This document shows positions 53,106 through 59,747 of a stretch of 64,000 nt of DNA, piece after piece. The translations under genes and the position numbers were made by a program. The notes beneath the pieces are model-generated. The model was given only the letters and a program-made list of their open reading frames with translations. It was not told the DNA's origin and ran no database searches. The DNA lies in assembly GCA_965238215.1 (NCBI GenBank), contig OZ250180.1, forward strand, positions 372,001-436,000, given 5' to 3'. Position 1 is the first letter of the stretch; each line of letters begins with the position of its first letter. The stretch comes from JAPULR01 sp965238215 (GTDB lineage: Bacteria; Chloroflexota; Dehalococcoidia; Lucifugimonadales; GCA-2712585).

Positions 53106-54347
53106 TTAGAAGGGTAGCACGTCCCAAACGTAGCTTGCCCAGTCCTGCATCAAATCCCGCCGTTGGTCGAGCAGGTCGCTCCGAAAGTACGAACGCTCAA
53201 CGCTTGAGCCAACGGCATGGGCTAGGCTCAACTCCGTTGCCGCCCAAAGGGTTGGGTGCATCTCGGCGGCCCAGTCTCTGAAACTAGACCTGAATCCGTG
53301 GGGGACGCACTGCAAGCCGTCCTTTCTTACCCTATCCGGCAAGGCATTCCCAGAAAGAGGCTTGCCGCTGGGATGGGGGAAAACCAAGCCGTTAGGGTTG
53401 TAGTCCTTTCGACGCTTTCGACGCTTGGCAACGCCTTCCTTGGCCTCTTGTAGAACCACCTGAGCCTGAGTGCTCAAAGGAACTCTGTGGGCCCGCTTGG
53501 CTTTCATGCGGTCGGCTGGGATTGTCCATACCCTAGCCTCAAGGTCGATTTCGTCCCACTTAGCGCCCCTCACTTCGCAACCACGGCTTGCCGTCAAAAT
53601 CATCAACTGCAAGGCTAGCCTAGTCTCACGCATTCCCGCCGAATCCTGGATGGTCTCAAAGGCCGCTGGCACATCCTCATAGGGCAACGACGCGAAGTTG
53701 AGAACCTGCCTTGACCTACTCCAACGCTTGACCGACAAGGCGATTGCATCGCCAGCCGGGTTAGCGTCGATGTACTCGCTTTCGATTGCGTCGGCAAATA
53801 CGTCCTTCATTCTGGTACGAATTTTCAAGGCCGTTTCGATGATTCCCTTTCTGGCCAGGTCCTCCAAGAAAAATTTGACGTGACGCTGTGTTATTTTGTC
53901 TAGTGCGACTGAGCCAAAGAGAGGGAAAACGTGACGCTCAAGAGACTGTATCCACTGGGTTTGAGTCCGTGCGTTCGTGAGTTCTTTCCCGTCTATCTTG
54001 GCCTTGTGCAACCGACGGGCCGCCACTTCAAAGGTTGGGATTTCGTCATAGTCTGCCAGTGTGTCCAGCTTGTCCAGCTTGTCCCTTTCTTCCTTCGCTG
54101 CCTCTAGCCAAGGATTGACCCCTGCTTTCAGGGCCGCCGTGTTTGCCTTGGCTTTCCGTCTTGCCTCTGCCAACGTCGTGTCATTGAGCGAACCAAGCCC
54201 CTTGTCGGTTCGTTTCTTGTCGATTACTACCTTTTGAATCCACGAACGGGCACCCTTTGACGTGATGTAGAGATAGAGATTCCCCCCGTCTGAGTAGCGG
54301 CCCGGCTCAGTGAGCCTCTTGACCTTAGCTGCGGTTAGCTTGCCCAT
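53106..54347 (-). CDS. int: Tyrosine integrase, P4/DUF4102 type
   Basis: 413 aa. The N-terminal DUF4102 arm-binding domain (LTAAKVKRLTEPGRYSDGGN, LYLYITSKGARSWIQKVV) leads to a SAM-like core-binding domain (about 105-200) and the catalytic domain. Arg is in LTASRGCEVRGAKWDEID, HxxR in PHGFRSSFRDW, His in LAHAVGSSVERSYFRSD and the nucleophile Tyr in the same segment. It is adjacent to tRNA-Arg whose 3' end is the att core. The frame is complete and the promoter at 54422-54451 faces it, so it should be active. Confidence 0.95.
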   Translation of the reverse strand: MGKLTAAKVKRLTEPGRYSDGGNLYLYITSKGARSWIQKVVIDKKRTDKGLGSLNDTTLAEARRKAKANTAALKAGVNPWLEAAKEERDKLDKLDTLADYDEIPTFEVAARRLHKAKIDGKELTNARTQTQWIQSLERHVFPLFGSVALDKITQRHVKFFLEDLARKGIIETALKIRTRMKDVFADAIESEYIDANPAGDAIALSVKRWSRSRQVLNFASLPYEDVPAAFETIQDSAGMRETRLALQLMILTASRGCEVRGAKWDEIDLEARVWTIPADRMKAKRAHRVPLSTQAQVVLQEAKEGVAKRRKRRKDYNPNGLVFPHPSGKPLSGNALPDRVRKDGLQCVPHGFRSSFRDWAAEMHPTLWAATELSLAHAVGSSVERSYFRSDLLDQRRDLMQDWASYVWDVLPF

Positions 54348-54390
54348 TGCCTACCCTCCAACCCTAGAATCGGTTGGCAGTGAGCCTTGT

Positions 54391-54401
54391 TGACAAGCTA
54401 C
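54391..54401. promoter_or_regulatory. Integrase arm-type site, int end
   Basis: TGACAAGCTAC between the int start and the att core; same word at 53033-53043 and inverted at 44207-44217. Confidence 0.6.
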
Positions 54402-54421
54402 TCTTTACTACCAACAGGGGA

Positions 54422-54451
54422 ATAATGGGCGCTGGATGGGGTGTAAGTCAA
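54422..54451 (-). promoter_or_regulatory. Integrase promoter
   Basis: Minus strand -35 TTGACT (54451-54446), 18-base spacer, -10 CATTAT (54427-54422), 75 bases upstream of the int ATG. The arm-type site at 54391 lies just downstream, so bound integrase could repress its own transcription. Confidence 0.6.
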
Positions 54452-54480
54452 GGGTAAAACAAGGCAGAAGGTAGTAAAAA

Positions 54481-54493
54481 GCGTCCCAGGCAG
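54481..54493. repeat. att core at the tRNA-Arg 3' end
   Basis: GCGTCCCAGGCAG; covers the discriminator and 3' acceptor/T-stem end of the tRNA gene. The matching copy is at 44120-44132. Confidence 0.88.
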
Positions 54494-54555
54494 GATTCGA
54501 ACCCGCGACCCGCTGCTTAGAAGGCAGCCGCTCTGTCCAACTGAGCTACTGGGAC
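54482..54555 (-). tRNA. tRNA-Arg (anticodon TCT)
   Basis: Minus strand. Acceptor GTCCCAG pairs with CTGGGAC (7 bp) with discriminator G. D arm AGCTCAGTTGGACAGAGC; anticodon loop TTCTAAG closed by CTGCC/GGCAG-like pairing; T arm CGGGTTCGAATCCTG. CCA is not encoded. It serves as the integration target of the satellite and stays intact because the element rebuilds its 3' end. Confidence 0.95.
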
Positions 54556-54628
54556 TCTACAGACGTGTTACGCACAATCATTTTATGAATCCCGCTGCGC
54601 CGCTGTCAACAAATCCGGCGCGCCGGAA

Positions 54629-55288
54629 CTACACGGGCCAACTCTCCAGTCGGTAGGCCATCTCCCAAAACATGTACTCGTAACGGCTGCTCACGACGAA
54701 AGCCTCCAAAATTGCCGCCCGTTCTTCCTTCGAGGCCCCACCTCCCGCTTCGTCCAGCAGTTCTCGCCAGAGGGTAACCCCCTCCTCCAACAACCCCTCG
54801 GCGTACACTGCCGACCACGGGCCAAACACGGGATGGTCTATCTTTCCCACAACCTCTCCCAACTCGTGGTACGTCCACGGACACGGGAGAAGAGCGGCGA
54901 TGCCCGTCGCCCAACTGCCGAGGCTGGCCGCGCTGATCATGTGGTTGCAGTAAGCCAGATTCGTGGGCGAAATGGGCGTCTGCCGCAGGTCCGCTTCCGT
55001 AATTCCCAACATGGGCATCAGCTTCCGGTGAAGAGGCCGCTCGACGGGCGTTGACAGCCGCCTTGCTATGGATTCCAGCGCCGACGAGTTGGGGGCCTTG
55101 GCCAGCGCTATGGCGACCACTCGGGCGAAGGCGCTCAGGTACTTGTAGTCCTGAATCAGGTAGTAGCGGAATTTCTCGAGGGGCAAAGCGCCCGCCTTGG
55201 CCTCCAGTAAAAACGGGTGCTGGTGGATTCGCTCCCATATCGGCCAAGCCTGTGCCTTAAGAGTTTCTGTAAATCGTTCGTCAGGCAA
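54629..55288 (-). CDS. tenA: TenA family aminopyrimidine aminohydrolase (thiaminase II)
   Basis: 219 aa, start TTG 55288. All-helical TenA fold with the expected active-site residues: Asp47 in YLIQDYKYL, Tyr113 in TNLAYCNHM, Cys136 in LLPCPWTYHELG and Glu209 in FWEMAY. TenA enzymes hydrolyse amino-HMP or related breakdown products so that the pyrimidine can be reused for thiamine. It ends a likely operon with DUF971 and a TPP-dependent enzyme. A TPP-riboswitch-controlled transporter lies elsewhere in the window. Confidence 0.92.
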   Translation of the reverse strand: MPDERFTETLKAQAWPIWERIHQHPFLLEAKAGALPLEKFRYYLIQDYKYLSAFARVVAIALAKAPNSSALESIARRLSTPVERPLHRKLMPMLGITEADLRQTPISPTNLAYCNHMISAASLGSWATGIAALLPCPWTYHELGEVVGKIDHPVFGPWSAVYAEGLLEEGVTLWRELLDEAGGGASKEERAAILEAFVVSSRYEYMFWEMAYRLESWPV

Positions 55289-55312
55289 TTTAGCCTAGTC
55301 CCTCAGCGTTCT

Positions 55313-55633
55313 TCACGACTGGAGAGTGCAGACCTCGCAAGGACAGGAGCCTCTCAGAAATTCGTGGGTGTACAAGCCCGTATAGTGGGCGTCGCTCCAG
55401 AGAAACTGCACCGCGTAGCTGCCGATGGGCATGTGGTCCACGGCGTGGATCCCCTCCCGCACAGACGACGGCTGCAGCAGGGCGTTGCCAGTCCACTCCT
55501 CTACGCACTGGGCGCAGGGACATACCAGCCGCAGTTGCCGGGCGGAGTACACGCTCCGATGACCGTCCTTCCACATGATTGTGACGGACGACGTGTCCAG
55601 CGTAATCGAATTCGGTATCGGCTTGCTTTCCAA
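55313..55633 (-). CDS. DUF971 (GBBH-like N-terminal) protein
   Basis: 106 aa, start TTG 55633 with AGGGAG five bases upstream. VTIMWKDGHRSVYSARQLRL, CPCAQCVEEWTG, then SYAVQFLWSDAHYTGLYTHE and CPCEVC: the fold of the N-terminal domain of gamma-butyrobetaine hydroxylases, with two Cys motifs that probably bind zinc. Stand-alone forms occur near ApbC-type iron-sulfur genes, but their role is not settled. It lies 24 bp before tenA and 93 bp after the TPP-enzyme gene on the same strand. Confidence 0.85.
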   Translation of the reverse strand: MESKPIPNSITLDTSSVTIMWKDGHRSVYSARQLRLVCPCAQCVEEWTGNALLQPSSVREGIHAVDHMPIGSYAVQFLWSDAHYTGLYTHEFLRGSCPCEVCTLQS

Positions 55634-55726
55634 GTTGACTCCCTACTATGGGCGAATCTTCATGCCATGCGCGGCTACCTACTATAGCAGAAGCGTTCCC
55701 TCACGCGCATCCTGCCCCGAGATCCC

Positions 55727-57409
55727 CTACCGGCGGGCACCCTGCCTTCGGGCAATCATCGCGTCAGCCAGGGGGCTTTGGGCCGGCTTGATGGTTATGT
55801 CTATCAGCGACGGCTTGCCAGAATCCAGTGCACGGCGCACCGCCGGAGCCATCTCCGATGCCTTCTCCACATGATCGCCGTGGCCGCCGATGGCGTCTAC
55901 CACCCGGTCGTAGCGCATGGGCCGCAAGTCTGTGGCCACCGCCCGGCCAAAGTAGGCCAGCTGAAAGTTCTTGTCGATGCTCCAGGTGGCATCGTTCCCC
56001 AAGATAGTCACGAAGGGCAGATTGTGACGAAGGGCCGTGTCGTACTCCATGGCGTAAAATCCAAGCGATCCGTCGCCCATCATCAGAAATACCTTCGCGG
56101 ACGGATGGGCCAGCCGAGCCGCAAGTGCGTAAGGCAGGCCGAAGCCCAGATGCGACAGAGGTCCGAGCCTGAGCCACCGACCTGTTTTTTCCGCGCTGAG
56201 GTAGCTCCGTCCCCACTGCACGAAGTCTCCTCCGTCGAAGACCAACACCGTATCATCGTCTATAAACGGCTTGAGTTCCCTGAAAACTCGGACGGGATGG
56301 AGGGGCGCATCCTCCGACGCCAGCCCTTCCATGGCCTGCAATTGCGTTTCCCTGCTCGCGGCGAGCGTTGCGGTCCACCCCGACAGGTTCTTCCACTTCT
56401 TACCTCGCGCGGCTTCCGTCAACTGGCCAACGGCGGCGCCGATGTGGCCAAGAATCCCCATCGCCACCCCACGGTTGCGTCCCAACTCATGGGGGTCCGG
56501 GTCTATCTGAATTATCTTGGCCTCGTCGTGAAAGTAAGGAGACATTCCGTATCGGTAGCGATGGTCCAACCGCTTGCCCAGGAGAAGCACCGCGTCGGCC
56601 TCCCGAAAATGGCGGGCGGCGTGGTTCAACGCAGCGTCGGCGTAACCAAAACAGAGGGGATGCCCGTCGGGGACCATGCCGCGCGCCTGCTCCACGGTGA
56701 AGATCGGCAAACCCGTTGCTTCGACAAAACCCTGCAACTCCTCCGTGTTGGCGGCGTACCGGGCGGCGTTAGCGGCCACCACCACCGGCCTATCCGCTCT
56801 CGCAAGAACCTCGACAGCCTCCTCAATCAACCGGGGGTCTGCCGGATTCCGACCCTTGTGACGGTACTCGGCGGGCGAGTAGCGGGGTAGTTCCTCTTCC
56901 GAGATAACCTGCTCCTGGATATCCATAGGAATGGAAAGGTGTACCGGCCCCGGCCGGCCGGAAAGGGCAGTACGAAAGGCAGAGGCTATAAGGTCTGCCA
57001 CTCGGCTCTTGTGGTGAATCATCCATGACCCCTTGGTCACGGGGCGGGTCATGCCAATCTGGTCGATCTCCTGGAAGGAATACATCCCATGCTCCGGCAG
57101 CTCGCTGCATCCTGCTATGAACACCACCGGACTTTCCGACGTGTAGATGTTGGGCAGGCCTGATATTGCGTTGGAGAATCCTGGCCCTCCCGTTACGAGA
57201 GCCACCGCCGGCTCGCCGGTGATGCGACACCAGGCGTCGGCCATGCCCATAGCGGCAGCCTCGTGGCGGGTGTCGATGAGCGCGATTCCTTCATCCACGG
57301 CGGCGTCGCACAGGGGCAGTATGGTGTCGCCGACGATGGTAAAGATGCGGCGAATGCCCTCCTGCTTCAGACATCGCATAACCAGGTGCGCTCCGGTCAA
57401 CTTGGGCAT
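55727..57409 (-). CDS. Thiamine pyrophosphate-dependent enzyme, acetolactate synthase family
   Basis: 560 aa with the three-domain layout of ALS-like enzymes. The N-terminal Pyr domain has the activating Glu50 (DTRHEAAAMGMADA) and ALVTGGPGFSNAISGLPNIY. The middle Rossmann-like domain includes DRPVVVAANAARYA. The C-terminal PP domain has the TPP motif MMGDGSLGFYAMEYDTALRH followed by NDATW. FAD-binding residues of true acetolactate synthases are not evident, so it may be an oxalyl-CoA decarboxylase-, benzoylformate- or sulfo-substrate-type lyase. First gene of the unit ending in tenA. Confidence 0.88.
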   Translation of the reverse strand: MPKLTGAHLVMRCLKQEGIRRIFTIVGDTILPLCDAAVDEGIALIDTRHEAAAMGMADAWCRITGEPAVALVTGGPGFSNAISGLPNIYTSESPVVFIAGCSELPEHGMYSFQEIDQIGMTRPVTKGSWMIHHKSRVADLIASAFRTALSGRPGPVHLSIPMDIQEQVISEEELPRYSPAEYRHKGRNPADPRLIEEAVEVLARADRPVVVAANAARYAANTEELQGFVEATGLPIFTVEQARGMVPDGHPLCFGYADAALNHAARHFREADAVLLLGKRLDHRYRYGMSPYFHDEAKIIQIDPDPHELGRNRGVAMGILGHIGAAVGQLTEAARGKKWKNLSGWTATLAASRETQLQAMEGLASEDAPLHPVRVFRELKPFIDDDTVLVFDGGDFVQWGRSYLSAEKTGRWLRLGPLSHLGFGLPYALAARLAHPSAKVFLMMGDGSLGFYAMEYDTALRHNLPFVTILGNDATWSIDKNFQLAYFGRAVATDLRPMRYDRVVDAIGGHGDHVEKASEMAPAVRRALDSGKPSLIDITIKPAQSPLADAMIARRQGARR

Positions 57410-57540
57410 ACAGCCTCCCGTGGGTTCAGATACGCCGCCATTGTAGACACCCCCACCGCCTCCGACAAGCAGCCCCGGCGGATAACTCAGGGGATTTCGA
57501 TGATACCAGGAACAGCATTAGATTGATGTCATGAAGGAGA

Positions 57541-57750
57541 AGGGATGGAAACGAGTGGCGTGGTTTGGACTCGTTTGCGAAAAACGAGTGGGAAAACGAG
57601 GGACTCGTTTCAGGTTCGTCAGGCGTGGATCGGACTCGTTTGAGATATCGAGTATGAGGCACATTAGGGGTGGCGCAGGCGTGGATCCGGCTGTTTTCGG
57701 GGGGTTGACTCGTTTTATTTTTTCCTGGTGGAAACGAATCATAGATTGAG
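57541..57750. repeat. Dispersed palindrome-rich repeat, copy 2
   Basis: ACTCGTTT or its complement AAACGAGT (or close variants) occurs about eight times in 200 bases. ACTCGTTT-GCGAA-AAACGAGT forms a perfect 8-bp hairpin (57570-57590) and ACTCG...CGAGT another (57634-57653). CAGGCGTGGAT appears twice (57620, 57677), followed by a T-rich end. The order matches the reverse complement of 1-180, where different stem bases are used but pairing is preserved. Confidence 0.6.
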
Positions 57751-57952
57751 GCGTGGTCATGGACGGGGTTGTTCGCAGGCATGGGTTCGCGGATGAAGGG
57801 AAACATTTGTGAAGGGATGGTAGCAAGACAGGGGGCAGCGGGTCAATGGACGGATGTCAGTGGGAGAGCGGTATGGGTAGGGCGTCGAGATTCTTCGCTT
57901 CGCCATGACATCGTAGGGGGAACCGAAAGGCCCAGCCAACGAACTCTTTCCG

Positions 57953-57982
57953 TTGAAGGCCCAACCCGGCCTGTGCTATACT
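57953..57982 (+). promoter_or_regulatory. tRNA-Pro promoter
   Basis: -35 TTGAAG (57953-57958), 18-base spacer, -10 TATACT (57977-57982), ten bases before the tRNA 5' end. TATACT is also the -10 of the SOS promoter at 6069. Confidence 0.7.
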
Positions 57983-57992
57983 CCCTTTCGGA

Positions 57993-58069
57993 CGGGGCGT
58001 GGCGCAGCCCGGGAGCGCACCTGCATGGGGTGCAGGGGGTCGGTGGTTCAAATCCACTCGCCCCGACCA
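57993..58069 (+). tRNA. tRNA-Pro (anticodon GGG)
   Basis: 77 nt including an encoded CCA. Acceptor CGGGGCG/CGCCCCG with discriminator A, D arm GGCGCAGCCCGGGAGCGC, anticodon stem CCTGC/GCAGG with loop ATGGGGT (anticodon GGG, G37), and T arm GTGGTTCAAATCCAC. Confidence 0.95.
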
Positions 58070-58189
58070 TCTAAACCCAACCCTCTACCTTAGGCGGCGA
58101 CCTTCGCCGTTAAACTCGGTTCTACCTGCCCAACCACTCGGCCCTATTGCATTTGGACTACGCCTTTTTACTTTCCTCAGAGGGAAAAA

Positions 58190-59629
58190 TTAACCGCCGA
58201 GAGCCGTCAAATCCGGCTCTCTCTTGTGCCAACCCGCCCGCTGCTCGTAGGCGTGGGCCAAACTCAACACCGTTGCATCCTCAAACGGTCGCCCCCCTAT
58301 CTGCAGCCCTATGGGCATTCCATCCTCACCCGACGCAAACCCGCAGGTCAGGCTTATGGCCGGAATGCCCGCCAATGGATGGGCGGGCGTGACCATGTAG
58401 GGCGCTTGCACCAGATTTTCTATCACGGACTCTTTTGTGACCTGAGGAGTCTCCTTCAAAACCGACGGTGCGACTGACTCAACGGTTGGCGAAATCAGCA
58501 CATCCACATCCTCCAATACCTGCATCACCTGTTGGCGCAGCAGTTCCCTCAGCTTCTGCGCCTTGTAGTAGAACTCTGCCGGCAAAATGCTGCCAATCAG
58601 GTAGGTGATGGGCAGCTCTTCGTTCTCCTCAAGCAGACACTCCCTCGCCCACTTGCGGTATATGGCGGTGGCCTCCACATAAAGAATTCCCCACATTATC
58701 AGGTTGCCGTAGGCCGCCAGCGGGATGGACACTTCCCGCAGCGTTGCGCCCATGCTGCCCATCTCCTCTACGGCCTTCAGGACGGCGCCCTGCACCTCAT
58801 CATTTACAAAGTCTCCCATTGTCAATTCCTTGACTATCCCCACCCGCAACCCGCGGGCATCCCGCCTTAGCGTGCTCCGATAATCAGGGACTTCGGCCGT
58901 AGACGAATAGGCGTCGCGCGGGTCCGGCCCGGCGATGGCGTTCAGGGTGATGGCGCAGTCCTCAACGGTCCGAGCCATGGGCCCTACGGTGTCCATAGAC
59001 CATCCCCCGGCAAACACTCCAAATCGGCTCACCAATCCCCAGGTAGGGCGCAGGCCCACCACACCGCACCATGACGCGGGAGAGCGGATGGAGCCTCCAG
59101 TGTCTTCGCCCAAGGCCGTGGCGCAGAGTCGGGCCGCCGCCGCCACCGCCGATCCGCTGCTGGAACCGCCGGTAGCGCGGTTCAAGTTCCACGGATTCAA
59201 CGTCGGAGGAAACGACCGCCGGAACATCCCGGCGCCGGCAAACTCCCCCATGTTCAACTTGCCCAGAATAACCGCCCCGCCCGCCTTCAGCTTTGAAACT
59301 ACCGTTGCGTCCTCCGGCGGGATGTGGTCCCGCAGCAACGTAGAGCCATTCGTGGTAGGCATGTCGGCGGTCCAGATCTGGTCCTTCAATGCCACCGGCA
59401 CTCCCTGGAGCGGCCCGCGACGGACCCCCGCCATAAAATCCCGCTCAGCCTGACGCGCCTGCTCCAGCGCCGAATCCGCCGCCACGGTCAGATAGGCCCT
59501 CAGAGTCGGGTCAATAAACTCTATCCGGCGCAGGTATGCCTCAGTCGCCTCCACGGGCGACACCTGCCGGGCTGCCATCAGGTCCGACAGGCGGGCAGCA
59601 GTTAGGTTAGGAAGCTCTGATTCCGTCAT
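58190..59629 (-). CDS. Amidase (amidase-signature family)
   Basis: 479 aa. The Ser-cisSer-Lys machinery is complete: Lys82 in GVPVALKDQ, the Ser cluster GGSSSGS (154-160) and nucleophile Ser180 in DTGGSIRSPA. It resembles GatA, but no gatB/gatC genes are present and the C-terminal region matches general amide hydrolases. It likely cleaves amides taken up by the neighbouring binding proteins, which lie upstream on the same strand. A broken relative is at 27326-27760. Confidence 0.9.
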   Translation of the reverse strand: MTESELPNLTAARLSDLMAARQVSPVEATEAYLRRIEFIDPTLRAYLTVAADSALEQARQAERDFMAGVRRGPLQGVPVALKDQIWTADMPTTNGSTLLRDHIPPEDATVVSKLKAGGAVILGKLNMGEFAGAGMFRRSFPPTLNPWNLNRATGGSSSGSAVAAAARLCATALGEDTGGSIRSPASWCGVVGLRPTWGLVSRFGVFAGGWSMDTVGPMARTVEDCAITLNAIAGPDPRDAYSSTAEVPDYRSTLRRDARGLRVGIVKELTMGDFVNDEVQGAVLKAVEEMGSMGATLREVSIPLAAYGNLIMWGILYVEATAIYRKWARECLLEENEELPITYLIGSILPAEFYYKAQKLRELLRQQVMQVLEDVDVLISPTVESVAPSVLKETPQVTKESVIENLVQAPYMVTPAHPLAGIPAISLTCGFASGEDGMPIGLQIGGRPFEDATVLSLAHAYEQRAGWHKREPDLTALGG

Positions 59630-59679
59630 GGCCTCCCCCTTCGTCTCGTGTTATGTCAAACCCTATACGGGTCTTGCAA

Positions 59680-59712
59680 GAAGGGCAAGGGGTTCAAGTC
59701 CCCTTGCCCTTC
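59680..59712 (-). terminator. Strong hairpin after the binding-protein genes, with T-arm-like loop
   Basis: Perfect 13-bp stem GAAGGGCAAGGGG / CCCCTTGCCCTTC with loop TTCAAGT. It lies 36 bases after the stop of the minus-strand lipoprotein gene, so it can end that transcript, though the T-tract is weak (CTTCTTG). GGGGTTCAAGTCCCC matches the tRNA T-arm consensus. Confidence 0.55.
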
Positions 59713-59747
59713 GAAAGTCTGCAAGTCAAGCCTTTACGCGACGCGGT

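Larger units (their letters stand above)
44120..54493 (-). mobile_element. Integrated capsid-encoding phage satellite (tail-less), 10.4 kb
   Basis: Bounded by a 13-bp direct repeat, one copy lying in the tRNA-Arg(TCT) 3' end next to the integrase. All recognised genes are on the minus strand and closely spaced: integrase, RHH-like, VapE primase-helicase, two small genes, TerL, HNH, major capsid, small capsid-associated, P-loop ATPase, prohead protease, connector, portal, zinc ribbon. There are no tail tube, tape measure, baseplate, holin or endolysin genes, and no space for them. That set equals the capsid-forming satellite type (cf-PICI), which packages its own DNA in its own heads and borrows helper-phage tails. 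A small prophage that lost its tail genes is the alternative. The lack of any broken frame inside, unlike neighbouring DNA, speaks against decay. Confidence 0.8.
57410..57992. other. Intergenic region with palindrome-rich repeat and tRNA promoter
   Basis: Contains repeat copy 2 (57541-57750) and the tRNA-Pro promoter (57953-57982). No gene; short open frames here follow the repeat units. Confidence 0.5.

Noticed and set aside
44120..54493. Interpretation as a complete small prophage or a plasmid
   Set aside because: No tail, lysis or partition genes, and no room for them; capsid and packaging genes rule out a plasmid.
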